A DNA stretch of 64,000 nt from Salinibacter sp. 10B (lineage in GTDB: Bacteria; Bacteroidota; Rhodothermia; Rhodothermales; Salinibacteraceae). How positions within the stretch are numbered: the stretch's first letter is position 1; the number at the start of each line of letters is the position of its first letter. This document shows positions 57,907-64,000 of the stretch, piece after piece. A model generated the notes under the pieces. It worked only from the letters and a program-made list of their open reading frames with translations. It did no database searches and was not told the origin of the DNA. The stretch covers positions 3,824,613-3,888,612 of the forward strand of contig NZ_MQWC01000004.1 in assembly GCF_002954405.1 (NCBI RefSeq), given 5' to 3'. Made by a program: the position numbers and the translations under genes.

Positions 57907-59364
57907 ATGACGATCTTTGATGCGCTGGTGCTGTTGGGGGCCGCCTTCGGAATTGGAGGGCTCGTCGCTGGGGGAGAGGGTCTCCGACGGATGGGCGTGT
58001 CGGCCACCGGGACGCGACGGATTGTTCATGCCGGAGTGTGTGTTTTCGTCGCCGCCGCGCCCTGGGCGTTCTCCGGGCCGGGTCCCCTATATCTCCTTGC
58101 GGGAGGCTTCGTTCTAGTCAATGCGGGCGCGTGGGGACTCGGCTGGTGGCCGAGTGTGCACGCTGCTCGGCCGTCGAGTTGGGGCACCATCGCGCTCCCC
58201 GCGGCCGTGCTGCCGGCCTTGGCTGTTACGTGGAGCGCGGCGCCCAGTCGAATTCCCCTCTTTCAGATCGCGTTTCTAGTAGTTGGACTGGCCGATCCAG
58301 TCGCGGCCTGGGTGGGGCAGCAGTACGGACAGCGGCGTCTTACGGACTCGGCAACCCTGTGGGGGATCTTGGCCTTTGCGGGAAGTGCATTCCTGCTCGT
58401 GACACTTGTCCTTCAGGGAACGGGGAAGCCCTTGGCGTATGCGGTGTCCGTTGCCGTACTGGTTGCCGTGGCAGCCACGACGGTGGAGGCAATCAGTCAG
58501 AACGGATGGGACAACCTCACCGTCGTCATTGCGATTCTTTCGGTACTGGTGCCGGTATGGGAGGGGACTGTGCCTCTTGTTCACATGGCAGGAGCGATGG
58601 CGGTGGGGGCAGGCGTTGGAGCAGGGGCGTGGTGGGCAGGGACGCTCGACGGGCCCGGAGCATCCGCGGGGGCCCTCTTCGCAGCGTCCCTTGTCGGTCT
58701 CGGCGGCGCTCCGTGGGCCGTGCCCGCGCTCGCGTTCTTCGTTCTGTCGAGTGCGTTGTCCGCCCTTCCGGCACGGGATGATAGGGGACCGGCCCCAGAT
58801 GTTCGGCGCACACTTCGTCAGGTGATGGCCAATGGAGGAGGGGCCTGGGCGCTTCTCCTCATTTGCGCCCTTGGAGCCGGAGGAACGGTCCTTTGTGCAG
58901 GCTGCTACGCAGGATTTCTCGGCGCTCTGGCGTCCGCCGCGGCCGACACCTGGGCGACCGAAGTGGGAACGCGATACGCCGGACGTCCTGTTTCGCTGAT
59001 CGATGGAATGCGGGTATCGAGGGGGGCATCGGGGGCAATTTCCGTGCTTGGGACCGTTGCGGCTCTTTTGGGGGCCGCCACCGTGGCCCTCGCTGCTCAC
59101 GTGTCGGCCTCCGGGGATCTCCTTGGGGCAGTACCGGTGGGAGGAATCATCGGGGCCGGCCTGATTGGGATGGGATGCGATAGTCTCGTGGGGGCGACGC
59201 TCCAGGCGCAGTACGCGCCGCGGGCAGGAACGGCAGCGCCCGAGCGCCCAGCTACGCCAACGGAACGGCCGGTTCGTGGGTGGGGGATGGTGGACAACGA
59301 CGTGGTGAATGGGATCGGGTCCACCGGAGGCGCAATCGCGGCTGTGCTTTTCTGGCTGATATAG
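57907..59364 (+). CDS. Fusion of phytol/dolichol-kinase-like half with DUF92 (phytyl-phosphate-kinase-like) half
   Basis: A polytopic membrane protein of 485 residues in two homologous-looking halves of different families. The N half (to ~245) resembles SEC59/VTE5-type isoprenoid-alcohol kinases: RRIVHAGVCV, GLADPVAAWVGQQYG and EAISQNGWDNLTV. The C half (from ~300) is DUF92: QVMANGGGAWALL, ASAAADTWATEVGT, GASGAISVLGT, DSLVGATLQAQY and VDNDVVNGI. In plants VTE5 makes phytyl phosphate and VTE6 (DUF92) phytyl diphosphate, so the fusion could do both steps on phytol, geranylgeraniol or a polyprenol. The substrate and the role are inferred. It stands alone, 260 bases after the rpoC terminator. Confidence 0.78.
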   Translation: MTIFDALVLLGAAFGIGGLVAGGEGLRRMGVSATGTRRIVHAGVCVFVAAAPWAFSGPGPLYLLAGGFVLVNAGAWGLGWWPSVHAARPSSWGTIALPAAVLPALAVTWSAAPSRIPLFQIAFLVVGLADPVAAWVGQQYGQRRLTDSATLWGILAFAGSAFLLVTLVLQGTGKPLAYAVSVAVLVAVAATTVEAISQNGWDNLTVVIAILSVLVPVWEGTVPLVHMAGAMAVGAGVGAGAWWAGTLDGPGASAGALFAASLVGLGGAPWAVPALAFFVLSSALSALPARDDRGPAPDVRRTLRQVMANGGGAWALLLICALGAGGTVLCAGCYAGFLGALASAAADTWATEVGTRYAGRPVSLIDGMRVSRGASGAISVLGTVAALLGAATVALAAHVSASGDLLGAVPVGGIIGAGLIGMGCDSLVGATLQAQYAPRAGTAAPERPATPTERPVRGWGMVDNDVVNGIGSTGGAIAAVLFWLI

Positions 59365-59493
59365 CAGGGGGCGTAAGAGTAACCTTCACGAGATCGGTGC
59401 TCGACGTGGTTGTATGGCCACGCGCTCTCTTTTTATTTATGTATCGGTACTACCTTCCTGTCGCTCGTGACTCTACCGAAATGACGTGTGTCC

Positions 59494-60858
59494 ATGGCCT
59501 GGTATAAACAGCTGCACTGGCAAATCCTTATTGGTCTCGTTCTTGGTCTTGCCTACGGAGTCGTTGCGGCGAGTGCCGGGTGGGCCGGATTTACGAGCGA
59601 CTGGATTGCGCCGTTCGGGACCATCTTCCTGAACTTGCTGAAGCTGATCGCGGTCCCCCTCATTTTGGCTTCATTGGTGGTAGGAGTAGCGTCGCTCCGA
59701 GATCTCAAGAAACTCTCCCGAATTGGGGGAAAGACGCTAGGGCTGTACCTGCTCACTACCACGATCGCACTTACGCTCGGGCTCGTTCTGGTGAATACCC
59801 TACAGCCCGGCAACACTGTGACCCAGGAAACCCAGACGAAGTTGGAGCAGACCTATCAGGATGAGGTTGAGATGAGCAAGAAGCTCGCCTCAGACGCAAA
59901 AAACCGTGGTCCCCTCCAGCCGCTCGTTGATCTGGTGCCCGCCAACTTCTTCAGTTCGGCGTCGGACAATGGAAATATGCTCCAGATCGTGTTCGTTGCC
60001 ATTTTCATCGGCATCGGTCTGCTTCTAATTCCGAAAGAGGATGCCGAACCCTTACTCTCGTTCTTTCGGAGTCTGAATGAGCTCGTGATCAGGCTCATTG
60101 ACCTCATTATGTATACGGCGCCGATCGGGGTCTTCGGGCTGCTCGCGGACGCCATCACGTCCATTGCTACGGGAAGTGCGGGCAACATCGTGAGTTTGCT
60201 TGGGGCGCTCGGGTTCTATTGTCTGACCGTGGTGATTGGGCTGGCGATCATGGTCTTTCTTGTGTATCCCATCTTTATGTCGCTCTTCACGCCGGTTGCA
60301 GTGGGCGACTACTTCCAGGCCATCCTGCCGGCGCAGCTCGTGGCGTTTTCGACCTCGTCGAGCGGCGGCACCCTGCCGGTGACGATGGAAGTGTCGGAGA
60401 AAAACCTTGGGGTGTCGGAGGAGATTGCGTCGTTCGTACTGCCGCTCGGAGCGACCATCAATATGGATGGCACGGCCCTCTACCAGTCGGTCGCGGCCGT
60501 TTTCATTGCCCAGGTGCTTGGCATTGGGCTTGCCATCTCCCAGCAACTGAACATTGTGCTGTTGGCAACGCTGGCTTCGATCGGGGCCGCCGCGGTGCCG
60601 AGCGCCGGAACTGTTATGCTCGTCGTGATCCTGGAGTCGATTGGCGTGCCCAGCGCTGGCATCGCGCTCATCTGGGCGGCAGACCGGCCCCTCGACATGC
60701 TTCGCACGACAAACAACGTGACGGGCGACACGATGGTCGCTTCTGTCATCGCGCAGTCCGAAGGGCAGCTGAATTTTCCGACCAACGGGGTGCAGATGGA
60801 CGTGATGGACGTGCAGGACACTCCTCAGACGGAGTCTGCGGAGGAGACCACTGCCTGA
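59494..60858 (+). CDS. Dicarboxylate/amino acid:cation symporter (GltP/DctA family)
   Basis: A sodium- or proton-coupled secondary transporter (454 aa) with about eight membrane spans. Family signatures are the serine-rich hairpin STSSSGGTLPVT and NMDGTALYQSVAAVF, then a region with the conserved DRPLDMLRTTNNVTGD. Substrate may be glutamate, aspartate or C4-dicarboxylates; the sequence does not decide. The ATG at 59494 is preferred over a GTG two codons upstream. A ~50-residue hydrophilic loop near residues 108-150 (KLEQTYQDEVEMSKK) is longer than in E. coli relatives. Confidence 0.9.
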   Translation: MAWYKQLHWQILIGLVLGLAYGVVAASAGWAGFTSDWIAPFGTIFLNLLKLIAVPLILASLVVGVASLRDLKKLSRIGGKTLGLYLLTTTIALTLGLVLVNTLQPGNTVTQETQTKLEQTYQDEVEMSKKLASDAKNRGPLQPLVDLVPANFFSSASDNGNMLQIVFVAIFIGIGLLLIPKEDAEPLLSFFRSLNELVIRLIDLIMYTAPIGVFGLLADAITSIATGSAGNIVSLLGALGFYCLTVVIGLAIMVFLVYPIFMSLFTPVAVGDYFQAILPAQLVAFSTSSSGGTLPVTMEVSEKNLGVSEEIASFVLPLGATINMDGTALYQSVAAVFIAQVLGIGLAISQQLNIVLLATLASIGAAAVPSAGTVMLVVILESIGVPSAGIALIWAADRPLDMLRTTNNVTGDTMVASVIAQSEGQLNFPTNGVQMDVMDVQDTPQTESAEETTA

Positions 60859-60974
60859 CCCGTCGGCTCGAAACGATTCCGTCACGACTCGGCACCGGGG
60901 GGAAGCGGACGGAAAGGGAGGCACGGATATCGGTTCTACAGATCCGGAGTTTTGCTCGCCAATCTCCTTGATTC

Positions 60975-62384
60975 ATGTCTGCTGTTCCTCCTGCTCGCGT
61001 TCGGGCTCTCAACGATGCCGCCGTTCGGGGCACGCGCCGGTACGTTCTGTACTGGATGCAGCAGTCGCAGCGGGCCCAGCACAACCCCGCATTGGACTAT
61101 GCCATTCAGCGGGCCAACGACTTGGGGAAGCCGCTCCTCGTCGTCTTTGGGCTGACGGACGACTATCCGGAGGCCAATCGTCGTCATTACACGTTCATGC
61201 TCGAGGGGCTCCGAGAGACGCAGGAGGCGATGCAAGAGCGGGGAGTCATGATGGTTGTGCGTCACGGGGCGCCCGATGCGGTCGCGCTGTCGTATGCGGA
61301 TGCCGCCGCGGTGCTGGTGACCGATCGGGGATACCTGCGTCATCAGAAGCGGTGGCGGCGACGGGTAGCCGATGAAGCATCCTGTCTGGTGACGGAAGTG
61401 GAAGGGGACGTAGTGGTGCCGGTCGAGACGGTCACCGACAAGGCAGAGTACGCCGCCCGCACGATCCGTCCGAAGATTCACGAGCACCTCGACCGGTTTC
61501 TTGCGCTTCCTGAGCCGGCTTCAGTTCGCATTCCGTCGATGGACCTAGAGGTGGACGACGGCCTCGTCCTCAACAATGTAGAGGCGGTTGCAGACCAACT
61601 GGACCTGGATGACAGCGTGGCTCCTGTCCGGGCTCTGTACCGCGGCGGCTTTTCGGAAGCGGAGGCGATTCTGGAGTCTTTCCAGCAGAAGCACCTGGAC
61701 GGCTACGACGAGAACCGAAATCAGGTGCAGTCGAGTGCGGTTTCGCACATGAGCAAGTATCTGCACTTTGGACAGATCTCGCCGGTGTGGCTGGCCCAGC
61801 AGATCCAAGAGACGGAGGCGCCGGAGGAGGACATTGAGTCCTACCTTGAAGAGCTGATTGTTCGACGAGAGCTGGCCGTCAACCACGTACATTTTCGGCC
61901 GGATACCTACGACGACTTCGCGTGCCTTCCAGAGTGGGCGCGCGAGACGCTCACCGATCATGCCGACGATGAGCGCGAGCATGTGTACACCCAGACGGAG
62001 TTGGAGGGAAGCAATACACACGATCCGTACTGGAACGCCGCGATGAAGGAGATGCGAGAGACCGGTTACATGCATAACTACATGCGCATGTACTGGGGCA
62101 AGAAAATTCTGGAATGGTCTCCTGATCCCCAAACGGCCTTTGAATGGACGCTGGCGCTCAATAACCGATATTTTCTGGATGGACGGGATCCAAACTCTTA
62201 CGCAAATGTGGCCTGGGTCTTCGGGCTACACGACCGCGGCTGGAAGGAGCGTCCAGTGTACGGGAAGGTGCGGTACATGAGTAAGGGGGGGCTTGAGCGG
62301 AAGGCCGACCCCGACGCTTACGTGGAAAAAGTAGATCGCCTGTCGGCTGAGGCACAGGCTCCCTCCGAACGGAATCGTGGATGA
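60975..62384 (+). CDS. Class II CPD photolyase
   Basis: FAD-dependent, light-driven repair of cyclobutane pyrimidine dimers. The 469-residue sequence is close in pattern to archaeal and animal class II enzymes: VLYWMQQSQRAQHNPAL, EYAARTIRPKIHEHL, YLHFGQISPVWLAQQI, GYMHNYMRMYWGKKILEW and RYFLDGRDPNSYANVAW. A role in solar brines with strong sunlight fits. It overlaps the start of the small membrane-protein gene by four bases. Confidence 0.93.
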   Translation: MSAVPPARVRALNDAAVRGTRRYVLYWMQQSQRAQHNPALDYAIQRANDLGKPLLVVFGLTDDYPEANRRHYTFMLEGLRETQEAMQERGVMMVVRHGAPDAVALSYADAAAVLVTDRGYLRHQKRWRRRVADEASCLVTEVEGDVVVPVETVTDKAEYAARTIRPKIHEHLDRFLALPEPASVRIPSMDLEVDDGLVLNNVEAVADQLDLDDSVAPVRALYRGGFSEAEAILESFQQKHLDGYDENRNQVQSSAVSHMSKYLHFGQISPVWLAQQIQETEAPEEDIESYLEELIVRRELAVNHVHFRPDTYDDFACLPEWARETLTDHADDEREHVYTQTELEGSNTHDPYWNAAMKEMRETGYMHNYMRMYWGKKILEWSPDPQTAFEWTLALNNRYFLDGRDPNSYANVAWVFGLHDRGWKERPVYGKVRYMSKGGLERKADPDAYVEKVDRLSAEAQAPSERNRG

Positions 62385-62608
62385 TCAACGCCATGGATAA
62401 CACCCGAAAAGGTCAACTATTTCACCTCACGTTTTGGGGCGCTGCCCTCTTGTACGTATGGGTGATTGCAATGCTCTGGCTTGGTCCGGAGTGGGGAATG
62501 TCGGGACGTACCTACTTCTTTGTCGCCATTTTGCCCGCTGTTGTGGGGGTTGTGTCGATGGCGGCCGCAGTAGGGCTCTACATGGATCTGTATCAAGACG
62601 ACTCCTGA
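62381..62608 (+). CDS. Small membrane protein, two spans, 75 aa
   Basis: Unrecognised. Two hydrophobic segments (about residues 17-34 and 45-67) with a short charged tail ending in DLYQDDS. Its ATG overlaps the photolyase stop (ATGA), which suggests coupled translation; a second ATG at 62393 is an alternative start. The overlap with photolyase makes it a likely real gene, but no link between their functions is known. Confidence 0.6.
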   Translation: MINAMDNTRKGQLFHLTFWGAALLYVWVIAMLWLGPEWGMSGRTYFFVAILPAVVGVVSMAAAVGLYMDLYQDDS

Positions 62609-62825
62609 AGCGTCCCGAGTACACGTCTATGCGACGATCTCCTTTGGTACCAGTGTCCCAAGCGTCGTTGGGGCACGGAAGTGTGGACGTATGGATGTGG
62701 ACGTCACGTTCATCCGCGCCTCCAGACTTCCATACCCACGCGAGGCCGAAGGTCCGCTGACGCAGTACCCCTTGCAGCCGGAGGCGATATGCCGTCGAGG
62801 CGAATCAGAAGGCGTGCGCAGAGGG

Positions 62826-63311
62826 CTATACTGTCGCCTGCTCGGTCGTCTTGGTATTGATCCAGGCTGGATTGATGCCCCCGATGATGCTCCCGTAGAT
62901 GAGATGCAGCACGAGGGTTGCCACGACGTACTTCGCCGCAGAGCCGAGGTAGAGGGGATGATCGGGAGCGAGTGTGTGCCCAATTCCGCCAGCGCCGAAG
63001 ATGCCCCATCCGATAAGCGGAGAGTAGACCAGCATCATGAAAAGCCAGAGGCCTACTGCGAGAGTGAGGCCGGCCTTCACGTCGATGTCAGCGCCGGCAT
63101 AGGCCACGAGGACAACGGACCAGGTGGCGCCGTAGCCGAAGTGGGCGAGAAGGGGGAGGGGGCCGATGTTCAGGCCGAACTGCTCAAGGAAGGCGGCCGA
63201 GGGAGGAAGATTAAACGGGGCGATGCCCGTCCCGTGAATTCCAAGGGTGAGGAAGGCAAACATTACAAGGCTGCCGAAAGCCCCGACGACTGCTGCTTTA
63301 AACCACTTCAT
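62826..63311 (-). CDS. Hypothetical integral membrane protein, 161 aa
   Basis: About four hydrophobic segments in a 161-residue protein rich in Gly, Ala and Leu. The text GTGIAPFNLPPSAAFLEQFG and SPLIGWGIFGAGG is distinctive, but I cannot place it in a family with certainty. The frame is open 37 codons further upstream; the ATG at 63311 is used because the membrane protein begins there (MKWFKAAVVGAFGSLVM). No functional guess is offered. Confidence 0.65.
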   Translation of the reverse strand: MKWFKAAVVGAFGSLVMFAFLTLGIHGTGIAPFNLPPSAAFLEQFGLNIGPLPLLAHFGYGATWSVVLVAYAGADIDVKAGLTLAVGLWLFMMLVYSPLIGWGIFGAGGIGHTLAPDHPLYLGSAAKYVVATLVLHLIYGSIIGGINPAWINTKTTEQATV

Positions 63312-63436
63312 GATCACTGTGCTGGGTTGGTGAGCGGAGCCAGAAGAACGCGCACCGAATCCTGATGAATGCGCGTCCTTTTTGTCGGTCTCACGCCAGA
63401 ACGTTACGTACGACCAGCACATTCAGCGCTCCCGGA

Positions 63437-63589
63437 TCAGTTCACCGTTGTTTGTTGCTCGAATTCGATCCAAACGTCGAGGCCGCGACCAGAGCCAAAT
63501 GGAGATCCGGCAGCGGCGTAGGCATGTCGTCGAGCTTTCCATTCGAGGTCGACGAAGACACGGAGGGCGGTGCGCTCTGAGTCAGTCAT
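63437..63589 (-). CDS. Small open frame of 50 aa, possible gene remnant
   Basis: ATG at 63589 leads to 50 codons on the minus strand. The protein starts MTDSERTALRVFVDLEWKA and contains GSPFGSGRGLDVWIEFE, with protein-like composition and no matching conserved domain I recognise. The GS...G...D pattern is loosely like a nucleotidyltransferase motif, but this is weak. It may be a truncated fragment. Confidence 0.3.
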   Translation of the reverse strand: MTDSERTALRVFVDLEWKARRHAYAAAGSPFGSGRGLDVWIEFEQQTTVN

Positions 63590-63920
63590 GGCACGGGGAG
63601 GGGATTTTGCAAAACAGCGTCATGGGACAGACACACAGAAGCCCAGAGTCTAACGTTGCTATGAACGCAGGAGGCTTCACGAGCGAAGACGGACGACGCG
63701 ACGAGAAGGGAAAAGGTTGTGGTTGGATCCGCGAGGCAGAAGCAGAGCAGTTCGACGGCGCGAAGACCTAGAGCGCCGATTCGAATAGCGGGAGGCGCCA
63801 AGGAGGCTCGAAGGGGCCGGCCGAGCCCCGGTCTCAAAGCGCTACGGGAGACAGAAGGAGCCCGTCCCCACTCAGATCTTGTTGGGCTGTCGAGGGGCCA
63901 TTCCCCTCCTCCTGGGGGAA
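63590..63920. other. Intergenic stretch near the right edge, no gene seen
   Basis: About 330 bases. Open frames here are low-complexity and unlike proteins. No hairpin or repeat of note. It may carry the promoter of the 50-residue frame to its left on the minus strand. Confidence 0.5.
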
Positions 63921-64000
63921 TCACACAACGTCCACTTCCCCCTCAATGCCATTTTCCTCCAGCGTGTCTCGGATGGAAGGGGCAATGCTATACTCAATAG
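63921..64000 (-). CDS. C-terminal end of a gene entering from the right edge (partial)
   Basis: On the minus strand 25 codons run in from the right edge to a TGA at 63923-63921. They read IEYSIAPSIRDTLEENGIE and then GEVDVV. Composition is acidic and protein-like, so this is probably the end of a real gene. Too little is visible for a family name. Confidence 0.5.
   Translation of the reverse strand, partial: IEYSIAPSIRDTLEENGIEGEVDVV

Overview
The window reads as a chromosomal segment of a halophilic, fairly GC-rich bacterium of the Salinibacter/Rhodothermota type. The evidence is strongly acidic proteins, weak or absent Shine-Dalgarno sequences, a beta-oxidation set built on a FadN-type fusion, a TamB-like giant protein, and a classical tRNA-Trp/secE/nusG/rplKAJL/rpoBC block. 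The species assignment is an inference from protein style, not from a search. Nearly all of the window looks like core chromosome. I saw no phage, insertion sequence, integrase or CRISPR array.

Positions 1-10.8 kb form a fatty-acid degradation region: the end of an acyl-CoA synthetase, fadN, fadA, a short-chain dehydrogenase, an E. coli-type FadE and a 2,4-dienoyl-CoA reductase-like enzyme, with a decayed Uma2-family gene in between. A 13-bp palindrome lies just before fadN and occurs twice before fadE, which suggests one local repressor. Positions 10.9-18.9 kb hold an unrecognised protein, protoporphyrinogen oxidase, a CsbD-like stress protein, an acyl-CoA carboxylase carboxyltransferase, a gamma-glutamylcyclotransferase-like protein, the initiator tRNA, and a DUF1015-serA pair ending in a strong hairpin.

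Positions 18.9-31.5 kb carry a minus-strand run aroB, tamB-like, rnr, then plus-strand mnmM (tRNA wobble-uridine methyltransferase), an NRDE protein and a hydrolase-OsmC fusion. Positions 31.5-39.6 kb hold a BtuCF-type uptake pair, an orphan NtrC-type response regulator, deoC, a SPOR lipoprotein, a PLP decarboxylase and a DAO-family flavoenzyme. Positions 39.8-44.1 kb are a thiamine block (thiO-thiS, a structured 422-base gap, then thiG-thiE-thiD). ThiO supplies the dehydroglycine that ThiG needs to build the thiazole.

Positions 44.9-57.65 kb are the transcription/translation block, with an unusually long non-coding and hairpin-rich gap of about 870 bases between rplL and rpoB and an intrinsic terminator after rpoC. 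Positions 57.9-64 kb carry an apparent fusion of a phytol/dolichol-kinase-like half with a DUF92 (phytyl-phosphate-kinase-like) half, a dicarboxylate/glutamate symporter, a class II CPD photolyase, small membrane proteins and, at the right edge, two minus-strand fragments I could not name.

The observations I rate highest are the shared fad palindrome, the putative two-step isoprenoid-alcohol kinase fusion, the pair of genes that could complete mnm5U synthesis, and the structured non-coding gaps near thiG, btuF and rpoB. None has been tested by a database search or a folding program.
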